This document shows positions 54,501 to 64,000 of a stretch of 64,000 nt of DNA, piece by piece. The notes under the pieces were generated by a model. The model ran no database searches, was not told the origin of the DNA, and worked only from the letters and a program-made list of their open reading frames with translations. Where the stretch lies: NCBI GenBank assembly GCA_030141605.1, contig JAQGDQ010000945.1, forward strand, positions 1 through 64,000, read 5' to 3'. Position 1 is the stretch's first letter, and the number at the start of each line of letters is the position of its first letter. The position numbers and the translations under genes were made by a program. Source of the DNA: Tubiluchus corallicola (taxonomy: Eukaryota > Priapulida > Priapulimorpha > Priapulimorphida > Tubiluchidae).

Positions 54501-55732
54501 AAACAGGTATAGCGTAAAAATAGACGGACAGTAAATAATTATATAAATCAGAATAAAAATTTTAATTGTCTCATATTTACAGTATGCTGCTGTTTAAGTA
54601 TAGACATAGGTTTTTAGAAATGGTTCAGCATGCAGGCCAAAGCCTCACGCCAAAGCTGCTCGTTGCTTCGCAACAGGCGCTATATGCAGAGTATGGCCTT
54701 TTTCTGTAATTTAGTTAACCGATTATCATCCCAGTTATCACTCTATCCCTAATTCAATAAATGATAGTTTATTTTTGATATTATTTAAATTAGGATACAA
54801 AATATTAAACAAGCTCATTTACGGGTAGCGTGCGTTTATACCTGTTCGCTATTCCTTTAACTCGAAAATTTGACGGGCAAAAGCATTAATCCAAGTGAGC
54901 TGCTCATTTAGAAGAAGTCTAAGAAATGAAAATGTTTTTACTTGTTCCAGCGCAATACATTCAATAGACAAATTCAATGATAATTCGGGGTGAAAACCAT
55001 AAATCTGCTCAGCCACATTTAGAGACAATAAGTTCAACATTTCACTTGAGTTGAGATAATTTCTGAATTGCTATCAAATTGATCCAAATCAGGTAATAAA
55101 GATATCATCTGCAAACGTGAGCGTGTTAAAAGTAGAAATAGTCCAGTGTAAATCATTAAAATATATGATGAACACACCAACAACTTTTTGTACTGAGGTC
55201 CGTTTGTGACTTTCTAGAGCATATTCTCATTACTTTTGCAGGTGGTACTTTCATAGACGAACATTTTTTGTTACTGAGCGTAGATCTTGTGAAGGTTTTA
55301 TTAGCCCAACATCAGAGAAACGAATTACAGTGCACGGATTACGCCGGGTTTTCCTTGGGGTCGTGGCTAAGTTCCTGGGAACGAAAGACGCACAAGAAAA
55401 TTAATTTTTTTGCTGACAACTCTCGCCATTACTCGAACACTAAAACACATTTTTCCATAAGTGGTAGGAATATACAAACATATGCTGATCTGTGTGCTAA
55501 ATACGTAAGTGTTCATCGATGGTCTTTGAAAGAAGAGATAGGTCTAATATGGAGTACTAGAAGGAATACGGCGCATAGTTATGCTGTGCCTCGGTTAAGT
55601 GAAAAAGTGTGCAGTTGGAAAAAGAGAGGTAACTTTATCCTTGATCGAGAACAGCAGCGACAACCCTGTCAAACTGCTGTCTTTGAAAGTAAATCAGACA
55701 TATGGTTAGGATGGAATCCCGTCTGGACATAA
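51568..55732 (+). CDS. Beta-1,3-galactosyltransferase (GT31), B3GALT6-like
   Basis: Predicted Golgi type II membrane enzyme transferring galactose; B3GALT6 builds the glycosaminoglycan linker tetrasaccharide. Two exons, 51568-52135 and 55242-55732, join in phase 1 to give 352 aa (human B3GALT6 329). A short cytosolic tail and a membrane anchor lie at residues 14-30. GT31 motifs follow: RNILRSTWL, then FLKADDDVFI with the metal-binding DDD at 156-158, then LLYWGF as in B3GALT6. Exon 2 begins GGTFIDEHFLLLSVDLVK and contains SLGSWL. Odd points: the usual W...C.YYLPYALG segment is missing at the junction, and the residues aligning with the EDV motif before SLGSWL are AGF (224-226). Either a small exon was missed in the 3.1-kb intron, or this is a divergent or inactive paralogue. 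Confidence 0.78.
52136..55241 (+). other. Intron of the B3GALT6-like gene
   Basis: 3.1 kb. A stretch bounded by a good acceptor and donor (52356-52410, encoding QKSDSYAKSSRSSG) does not keep phase with the next exon, so it is not included. I searched by eye for a small phase 1-1 exon encoding the missing GT31 segment and did not find one. A T/G homopolymer pair lies at about 53846-53866. Confidence 0.55.
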
Positions 55733-57696
55733 TGGAATAGAAGCATCACTTGACTCTAGTTGAGCAAGACAGAGCGTGGCAAAATGGCAGCAAATCATAT
55801 GCGGCATGGGATGGAAATTTAGGCTAGCATAGGGCCCTCAAGATTGGGGGCACTCAAGGTTTGGAAACATTTGTTGAAAAATCTGTTTTTTTCACCAAGG
55901 TTGTGTTGAAATATGTGCTAATTTGGTTTGCGATAAATAATAAAAGTAATATTTCTGACAAACAAAAGACAGCTATTCTAGTTCATGTCAGGAATTTGCA
56001 ATAAGTTTCCTTCAAGCTATGTAAATGTAGCTAAAATATATCACCAATGAAAAATATTCAAGACATTTGCAGGCGAGTTAGAGGATGCCTCTGTCTGATG
56101 AGCTCCATAATTTCATTAGCAAAGGTACCCCGAAAAGTCACAATCCGACCCTGGAAATACCACTTGGAAACAGATGAGAGGTGATCGTGTTTTGCATGGA
56201 AATACTGTTTGGAAGCAATTTCATGTATTGCTCGAATAACTAACGCACCATTGAAAGTAAGTCAGACACGACTTAAGACTTACGATGGAAATACCTACTT
56301 AGTAGCAAATATGGCTCTGCTGAGATGGTATTACCACATGGAAAGCAGTCACAATTTTGTTATAAGACGAAAACAACACACGAAAAAAAATCAAAGCTCT
56401 AAAAGATTTGGCAAAATACAAATACGACTGACGGATTAAGGCGTGAAAGTTCAGCTTTTCTTTATGCAAACTTAAAAGTTGCAGAATTAAACTATTAAAT
56501 CATGGTACAATAATTCTAAAACAAAAAACAAAATAGCCCGCTCTACACACATTAAAAATATTAGAAATATTTGTAATATTCTCGATATATTGCAGAATTA
56601 CTCTAGATATAATGCTGATCAAAATAAAAGTTAATCAGGATTTGTGAAGACCACAAATGGTAAAGGAAAGAAAAGGAAACAATCACACCAGGAATTTCGT
56701 TAGAATGGAACTCTCGCTATGAAAGTCAGCATCATCATCACCACTCGGAAACTGAAAAACAGCGATTTGAGAACGTCCTGGTTTTCAATTTGCAAACTCA
56801 CTTTGTAACGATTTAGCACAAACAAGGAAAAGTGAACCATCAAAGAAGAGATAAGCTAGTAAAATAAAAAGTATAAACACATGTTTCTGCGTGCTTAACG
56901 CTTCTATTAAAGCTCAGATATACAAGAAATAATTTGGCTTTCATCATTAGTGAGAAAAACTAATACGTAAGTTCTGTAATAATACAATTTTAAGAAGTGC
57001 AATTTAACTGTCTTAACACATCGCTAATATATGAGAAACTCAAAATAATAAATAAAAGTTATAACGACTTTGCAATTTTAGCTTTGGTTAAAACTGCAAT
57101 CATCATGTGCTAAGTGCGACAATGTGTAAAGCTACAAGTAAAAAAATGCAGATAAAAGTTAACGTACTGAAAATGCGCTTGAAGAGGCAAATTGTCCACA
57201 GAAGATGATATGAAATTTTAAAGAATTTTTTTTTACAGTTTAAACTTGTCAGTGTATGTATTATAATTATGTAATTGTTTTGTTGACGCACTTTGTGTGC
57301 AACGTGTCGTCGAGCTGGAAATACAGAAAAAACTTAATACCACAAACAAAAAAATTCACAAACAAAACTGTAACATTCGGTCCTATAAAAAAACATTACG
57401 TCATAACGTAGGTTAATTACACTTGAAAAATTGAAAAAGTTTTTACGAAAAATGATGGGACTAATATTTTGTCTGGGAGCTATTATCAATCGGACTGACA
57501 ATATTAAAAATTCTGTGAAATGTTGCTATTTGGAATCTTGAAATTGAAGTTGGCAGTGCTCTTCATAAGGGTCATCTCTGCTTCTCTTTTAACACCATTA
57601 CGCATGGTGTTAATGTGTAACAACACAATTTTCTGTAGCTCAAAATCTACGCAACATGATCTTATCTGGTTTTAAAGTGCAGTAGCATAACACTTG
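55733..57696. other. Convergent intergenic spacer
   Basis: AT-rich sequence between the stop of the galactosyltransferase (+) and the 3' end of the small secreted-peptide gene (-). AATAAT/AATAAA-type words at about 55935-55945 could end the galactosyltransferase transcript. I see no gene; the open frame 56209-56439 is unsupported. Confidence 0.6.
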
Positions 57697-57702
57697 TTTA
57701 TT
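57697..57702 (-). terminator. Polyadenylation signal of the small secreted-peptide gene
   Basis: TTTATT on the plus strand, which is AATAAA on the minus strand, 30 bp past the stop codon at 57733. The short distance supports 57733-57939 being a real terminal exon. Confidence 0.65.
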
Positions 57703-57732
57703 AAAAAATCAATAGCAACGCAGAATTCTTCG

Positions 57733-58600
57733 TTATCTCCGTCTATAGTATCTTCTCGTGTAGTGATCGTAACGCGGTGGATACGGATACAGCAATTCTG
57801 GATAGAATGGTTTGTGTACTCTGTCCAGAACATCCTTTATATAACCCCAAGGCGTCTTGATTTTGCCAATGTCAAACCGTTCTCCGTGCATGTATGGTTG
57901 TCCATTATCGTCGTAACTGCCTCTGCAGAGCACTATCATCTGAAAACGCGCGGAGAATTCAAATTTTTACTTGCAAATTACAATGAAGTGAATACATGAA
58001 CGTTTTTTCTTGTTCTGCTAACAATCACCACCTTTCCGTCATCATCAACACAACCACCGCCACTGCCATCTTCATTATCATGATGGCCAACATCAACATC
58101 ATCATTAAGATGATAAAATGTCCACCGTGTCTACTTCGAAGTTAGCATAATTTATTATAACCCTTTATTAGGCCTTCCAATAAGTAATGAAAAAGAAAAA
58201 ACGCAATAGGAGAAAAGGAAAAAAAATCAAGTGTTCTACAGAACAATAGAATTCAGCTCCGTTCGTCTATTGTAGCTGCACGAAGTTAGAATATAGTTAC
58301 ATGTAATCACTTAGAAAATCTAAAATCTAAAATCTAAAATATAAAAATAAAAAATATAAATAAAATAAAATATATAAATATAAAATTTAAAAATATTCGT
58401 TCAAATTAATAACGTATAACATGTTTAGCCTTGATTATAAATAGCAGTTAATCGACTAATAATAAGCAAAAAACTATGCCATCATCTCACTTACGTAAAA
58501 AATAAGCATTTTAAACTAATAGCAGTTACTTTTTCGAGTACCAGAGTATAGTGACCAAACTTACTCCCAAAAGGATTAGGCAAATTATCTTCAAGTTCAT
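57733..58600 (-). CDS. Small secreted Tyr/Arg/Pro-rich peptide, 80 aa
   Basis: Two exons on the minus strand: 58600-58565 (12 codons, donor GTAAGT) and 57939-57733 (acceptor GCGCGTTTTCAG). They join in phase 0. Exon 1 reads MNLKIICLILLG and exon 2 begins MIVLCRGSYDDNGQ, so splicing itself assembles one continuous signal peptide: charged start, hydrophobic core, and a C-R-G cleavage site before S20. The predicted mature peptide has 61 residues, no cysteine, 10 Tyr, 8 Arg and 7 Pro. A central WGYIKDVLDRVHKPF segment may be helical, and a C-terminal YPYPPRYDHYTRRYYRRR tail carries dibasic sites. I recognise no family. A peptide hormone, antimicrobial or matrix peptide would all fit; none is shown. 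Confidence 0.68.
58318..58400. repeat. AT low-complexity tract (ATCTAAA / ATAAAAT)
   Basis: Repeated ATCTAAA and ATATAAA words, about 80 bp, in the intron of the small secreted-peptide gene (57940-58564). The CATCAT-rich stretch at 58020-58115 is similar low-complexity DNA. Confidence 0.8.
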
Positions 58601-59314
58601 CTCGGATTATCGTTCTTGTATCAGCCGGCTTAGTACAGGCACTGCTTTAGCTCACAAACTCATAGCATCTGCAAAATTCTCCTGTACCTGAATAATTTCT
58701 CATTCACACTCCATTGCATGACCTAGTCCCGATGACATTTAAACTCTTCTACCATTCAAACTTACGAAGGTGTGAGGCTATAATTAGAGAAAATGAACAA
58801 TAGTCTGAGTTCAACCTATAGAGTAGTGCCTAATTGTAAAGGAGAGAAATATAGTAAAGTAATGCATGAACGAACAAGTGTACCATAACGATCACTCACA
58901 TCTTTAATAATTAGATATTCGGCAAATTGTATACCACTAATTTCAAATTCAAACTGCATATAAATTTAATAAGCAAAAGATTAATTTTAAATTAAAACTT
59001 AGCAAAAAAAAACTTAAAACTTGAAAACTAAGGATACACGGATAGGCACTTCAAGCGTAAATTAGACAAAATTATTTATTTACGAAAACATTTAAAACGA
59101 GAGTAACGCCATGACCGTTTTTGCACGTGATTATACCTGGTTGAGTGTAGTCCCAGTTCTACCAGTGTCTCAGCCCCTACCCCAAATGTCTTCCCTGCAG
59201 TTTCTGATTGTACAAAAAGCTATTCAGTGTTATGTATTGTGGCTCCTATGCCCATACGCTCCTTGAAGAATACCGGCTTTAAGAGGATAGGTGCACATCT
59301 ACCCCACATTGCCT
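58601..59314. other. Upstream region of the small secreted-peptide gene
   Basis: This should hold the promoter and 5'UTR of the minus-strand peptide gene. No TATA box at a convincing distance is visible. No other feature is supported. Confidence 0.5.
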
Positions 59315-59535
<221 letters not shown>

Positions 59536-59772
59536 CTTTATTTAAAGTCGATTTTCGGATTAACTTAATGAGCTTTTTTCGTCAATTATAAATAACAAAT
59601 CTACACCTACACAACAGAGACTATTATTTCCTCAGTTTTACCTAAATACTACGTGCCAGACAGGGCAACAGCAGGAACCATTTTTAAATTATTTGATATG
59701 ACGCGGCCGCTGTATCGAACTCACGACCTCCCAGACGGAAAGCGAACGCGTTACCACTGATCAAACTAACAG
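59536..59772 (-). mobile_element. tRNA-derived SINE, copy C, minus strand
   Basis: On the minus strand, an A-box-like GATCAGTGGTAACGCG and a B-box-like GGTCGTGAGTTCGATAC come first. Then come the same body as in the SINE at 32115 (GTAGTATTTAGGTAAAA, TAGTCTCTGTTGTGTAGGTG, TAGATTTGTTATTTA) and the end CCGAAAATCGACTTTAAATA plus AAG, running into the ATT tail. This is the best preserved copy in the window. The 300-400 bp on either side hold nothing else. Confidence 0.88.
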
Positions 59773-61127
59773 GTCTAAACACATAATACTTACAAAGGAA
59801 ATTGACTTTAATTCAAAGGAGGAGTTGAATGACACTAGAAAAACTGGCCAATATACAGTGTAATTGACCCTTTGACCGAGGTCACTGTTAACATCACCGT
59901 TTTCAAGGCCCCTTCCCGGAGTATCAACGGGAAATATCGCAATATCGCAAAGTAGAATAAAATTGCTTATATAATACTTTAGATTTTCACTCGTTTTGTT
60001 GCATGTCCTCGCAAAAGAACTGGAAATTGGTCACAGTCAAGTTGAGCACTCCGATCATTTGTTCTAAAATTCATTTTGACTATTTAATAAAAAATAATGC
60101 TAAAAATTTCCATTTACATACATACTTACAATCCTAGTTTAATCAGTAAGAAACAAAGCTAATCAATTAATCAATTTTGTATAAAAAGGACCGTAATCAG
60201 ACGAGGAAAATAATTAACACTCATTACGAGCATGTCAAAAATTTTAGTTTAATTTTGTCTAGATTATACTGCATATAATCTGCACGACAAGAACATTTTT
60301 AGCTTCACATAATTTTTGGACAAATTTCCTTATTTCCTTATACAGAGAAAAAGAATAGTAAATAAATGAATAAATAATGACTGTCTTTTTATTGCAGATT
60401 TAAACAAAGTTATCTGGTTATCGCCTTCTTTGTTAGTTTAGTTTAAACTTTATTTATTTTAAGTGAATTTACAAAACAGACTACGCGTAATACAAGTATC
60501 TTCACGATACCAGTGCTAAGTGCAAGGTGCTAATAAAACAATAATGGGCGTTACAACCAATCTAACACTTCTTTAGATCAAATAAGCGGCTCACATACAA
60601 TTTGGAGAAAATGCTTTAAGCTTCTATACTGAACTGAAGCTAAACAGTTTACATGTTAATTCGTAAAAACAACATTTAAATAACAGCAGTAATAATAAGA
60701 TACATTTGCAAAGTAAGTCGCTCAGTGAACATCTTATAGTGCGTTCTATTGCGACAGGTCAATTTAATAAACTGCTGTAATAATTTGTGTAGAATATAGC
60801 AAGATTCGTCACCAGTTTTGAATTTTTCAAATACTTTTGTGTATAGAACTGCGAGATTATAATTTTGTTTAGGCTTTACGCGTTACAATCTCTTTCTTTT
60901 TGTCTTATTATAATTATTGGTCCTGATTTTCGATGATTTACAAAACGTAATTGCATGCAGACGCTGGGCGCTTTGGTGTATCATCTTAGGCTTTATACTA
61001 TAATAGCTTTTCTATAAAAATGAGACATGCCACACGCCAGAAGCACTACAACAGGTTCCTGAGACATTATTATACGCAACACGTATTTTGTTTAAGACTT
61101 GTTTATAGTCTTAAACTATCAGTCTTA
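59773..61127. other. Intergenic, nothing supported
   Basis: 1.35 kb of AT-rich sequence between two SINE copies, with no frame, RNA or repeat I can support. Confidence 0.6.
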
Positions 61128-61320
61128 TACTAGTATAGCCTAGTGGTAATACGTCCGGTTTCCGTCTGAGAGGTCGTGAGTTGAATACTGCGGCCGGGGA
61201 ATACCAAAGACTTTAAAAGTGCTACCTGCTGTTACCTTGCTTGTCGCATGATATTTAGGGTAAAGCATATACAGTCGGCAGTTAATTGTTCAGCCACAAA
61301 CCGACTTTATAATTATAAGA
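61128..61320 (+). mobile_element. tRNA-derived SINE, copy B
   Basis: A-box-like CCTAGTGGTAATACGTC and B-box-like GGTCGTGAGTTGAATACTGC are followed by GCGGCCGGGGAATA and a shortened body ending ACAAACCGACTTTATAATTA. The head is the most tRNA-like of the three copies. The middle of the body is deleted compared with the minus-strand copy at 59536. Confidence 0.8.
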
Positions 61321-64000
61321 CAATATTATCAAATTTCGTCGTTAACATGGACGGGTTTTTCGATTAATGAGTTAATGCGTGCGTAGAATAGGTGCGTATC
61401 ATTTTTGTCGTCCGCATAGTCAGCCAAATCAGAACAAATTACATAACCTAAATATTTTTTCTTATGAACTAACACGCAATGTATGTGAAACCAAGGGGAC
61501 AGTTCGCTGTTTCCAACAGTAACAACATTATTTAGTCCACGTGAAAGAAATTTCAAGAATTTACTTATGTTATGTAATTAAATTAGATATTATGTCTGGT
61601 AGCAAAATTATTACAACAGTCTAAGACAATTATTGCAACAATTATTACAATAGAGAAGATTTCCATACAAATCTCTTAACGTAAAGTGTGTAAAAATACC
61701 TCCAGTTAAATGTAGTCGTGGAAAAAGTAATAAAATGTGCTTAATGATTATTTTAAGATTCATTATTAATTTACTTTCTCCCAGGCTTATTTAATCGTTC
61801 TTTACAAACAGTGAAAGACGAATAGATTACACTTGAAGGCTTTTAATAAAATCCAGGGAAATTAACACGTGAGATGAACCGTAAAGACAAATGAAATGCG
61901 AGCAAATGTTTGATATTAAAACCGACTGTAGTGATTTGCAGTAATCTGTAATAGCCTGCTGTGAAATTTGGGGTAGACCTATAAATGTATTTCAATGATT
62001 GCAGTAATAATTTGTGGTGTGAGGCAACAAAGGTTGTACATAATGTGTCAGAAACACCGTTTCCGCGTCACAAACACCAAATGCTCTACCAGTCACGGAG
62101 TTTTTAGATCTGTATCTAATACAAATAGTCACACACAGCCAGAAAGACCACAGCGGATACTGGACTTTACGTGACTGCTTTTCGCACGTGGTCCCAGAAA
62201 ATCTGCATTGCCAGGATCCTGATTTATTATGCAATGTAAGCATAATATGTAACCGCCTTGTATCTATCTTTCGTTACCGTCTGCTAGCACATCAAAGCCC
62301 CGACTAAGCTCCTTTTGTTGTGTACATAGGCCCTAATTATGTGTTTCTAGTGACATTGAAGTCCCTATATGTTTTGTTGTGTCCATGTGTAGATATTGTG
62401 TAGATATCTAGATGTTGTGCAAAGGAGGCACAAGTGGACAAAGTCATTAAAGGGGAAGGAAAAGTTATTTTAAAGTACATCCCAGAGACTTTCCATACAA
62501 GGTTATATTATTACGAGGCAGTACGCTTACCTGATAGAAAGACTGTGTAACGGGAAAAAATCTTAATACTTTCTTAATACGTGAGGTAAAACGGCAGTGT
62601 ATCGCCTACACAGTGGCAACACTGACTCAGCAAAGAGAATTATTGATTTTACTGACAATATAAAGTAATTAAACCTTTGCTTAGCTAGCGAAGATTCCGC
62701 CTATTGTGGGAATTTTGTACGCCAGAGTCGCCAATATATGGTGTCCCCACCTAATGAGAGATATCGACATTATTGAAAACGTGCATAGGTTATTTCACTA
62801 GAAGATTGTCATAGGAGAGTCGTGAATTTCTTGCTATGTCTTACTATAACAGACTTTTAGCTTTGCATATGTTGTCAATAGATGAGAGAAAAATTCATTA
62901 TGATCTAAAATGAGCTACAATATTATTCATAGGAAAGATGACTTAGATGTAAATGAATCTTTTACTCGTGCTCTCAGAATTTCTAGGCGTCATTGCCAGA
63001 ACTTTATGTGAATGGATCTGTATTGTCTTAGTAACTCAACATTCGTTTACCAATAGAGTAGTCAAGTACTGTACTCTTTCTGAACATGTAAATGGGTCTC
63101 CTCTGGAAAATGCTGCTTCCAGTAAACTATTTAGTCAAACATTAATGATATTGACTTTTCACCACATTTATATTTTTGCAGGCGCATGTAAATAGTTATT
63201 TTACTCTTATTATCTCTTCCTTACCGTTTTAAGCTTATCTCGCTTATTATTGTATATCTTTTATTGTTTTGTGCAGTTAATTACATACCATTATTACACA
63301 GTTTATTACATAGTTTAATAAAAAAATAAATAAAAAAGAAGAGTGTGTTAGGAATGCTCTGATTATTTTTTACTTTACTCAAAATCATCTAACTTGTTTC
63401 AAACGATTTACCGTTAAAATGGCTGCGCCTAACAGTCACCATAGAGTTTAAATTTTCAAATTTTATGCAGCGTTACTGTTAACTCAAGCCGTATATGTAA
63501 GAAGACTGCATGTAAGTCTAATGCAATTTCAAAGTTAAACTTTATTTATGAAGAGTGTTTTTGTGTTTTAAAAGCGAAAAGCGAGAAGCGCTGTCTCGTA
63601 TCTTTTCCACAGAGTAAACAAAGCTGCTATAGGTATAATCATTATGCAAGTACGTAACTACATCTTGTAAGTCACCAAATAGATAAAATGCTAACGTACA
63701 ATGTTTGCCCTTTAACTTTATCACGATATTTTTAAAAGTTCCCAGGTTTCTGCCAAGGCCCTATTTTTCAGCATCCTTTTTAATTGCTATCTTATTATTA
63801 TTGCTAACTTTCACTATGAAAAATTGTATAAATTCAATTGTGCTACTGTCACGGATGTACAAGTGTAGAGCAGGATATGGCTGGCATCAGCTGTCTGTAT
63901 TGGCAGACAAGCTCACGAACTAAAAATGTGAAAGTCACCAGCATTATTATCTATTTGTACATAAATTGCATTTATTTTTATTTAATTGTGATTTTTAATA
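61321..64000. other. Right end, no supported gene
   Basis: Three minus-strand frames stand out slightly: 61329-61570 (about 80 codons, no ATG near the start), 61992-62243 (83 codons with ATG, Cys-containing) and 63542-63750 (about 70 codons, with AATAAA overlapping its stop). None has a good acceptor or a similarity I recognise, so I leave them unannotated. Confidence 0.5.

Noticed and set aside
61329-61570. Minus-strand frame of about 80 codons (contains KKKYLGYVICSDLADYADDK)
   Set aside because: Amino-acid composition looks protein-like, but there is no ATG near the start, only a weak acceptor and no recognisable family.
61992-62243. 83-codon minus-strand ORF with ATG and several Cys
   Set aside because: No signal peptide, splice context or similarity; isolated.
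63542-63750. About 70-codon minus-strand frame with AATAAA overlapping its stop
   Set aside because: Could be a terminal exon of a gene to the right, but no convincing acceptor is visible and the AATAAA may be coincidence.

Overview
The window is nuclear DNA from an invertebrate animal. It is AT-rich, genes are split by GT-AG introns of about 0.3-4 kb, and it carries pogo/Tigger and hAT-type elements, tRNA-derived SINEs, retroelement debris and microsatellites. Nothing in it fixes the phylum. All gene models were built by hand from splice sites, reading phase and protein similarity, and none has been tested against transcripts.

Layout. 1-4.2 kb (+): the 3' half of COASY, which makes coenzyme A (end of the PPAT domain plus the complete dephospho-CoA kinase domain); its 5' end lies outside the window. 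4.2-8.3 kb: a convergent intergenic region holding one pogo/Tigger-like element inserted inside another, and a degenerate tandem repeat. 8.3-13.7 kb (-): a complete five-exon UBE2G2 gene (ERAD-type ubiquitin-conjugating enzyme, 167 aa). Its first intron contains a decayed PHD/coiled-coil/CCCH retroelement-like ORF. 13.7-19.1 kb: intergenic, with 5S-rRNA-like repeats.

19.1-47.3 kb (+): one large gene of about 26 coding exons and about 1,960 residues. It starts with a Slac2/MyRIP/Slp-type Rab-binding domain with a complete eight-cysteine zinc finger. An acidic linker follows, then two I-set immunoglobulin domains, an 11-copy Pro/Ser/Lys repeat and a long disordered basic tail. Every exon junction keeps phase. 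I do not know this domain combination from the vertebrate Rab27 effectors. Its introns hold a SINE, a hAT MITE with a perfect 8-bp target duplication, a pre-miRNA-sized hairpin and a 5S-like fragment.

51.6-55.7 kb (+): a two-exon GT31 beta-1,3-galactosyltransferase resembling B3GALT6 but lacking a conserved segment and the EDV motif. 57.7-58.6 kb (-): a two-exon gene for an 80-aa secreted, Tyr/Arg/Pro-rich peptide of no family I recognise; its signal peptide is assembled across the splice junction. 59.3-61.3 kb: two more copies of the SINE, one with a long (AAT)n tail. I could not support any gene in 61.3-64 kb.

The genes belong to unrelated pathways (CoA synthesis, ERAD ubiquitination, Rab/cytoskeleton coupling, Golgi glycosylation, secretion), and there is no sign of an operon-like unit. 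The two loci most likely to be undescribed are the Rab-binding/Ig protein and the small secreted peptide.
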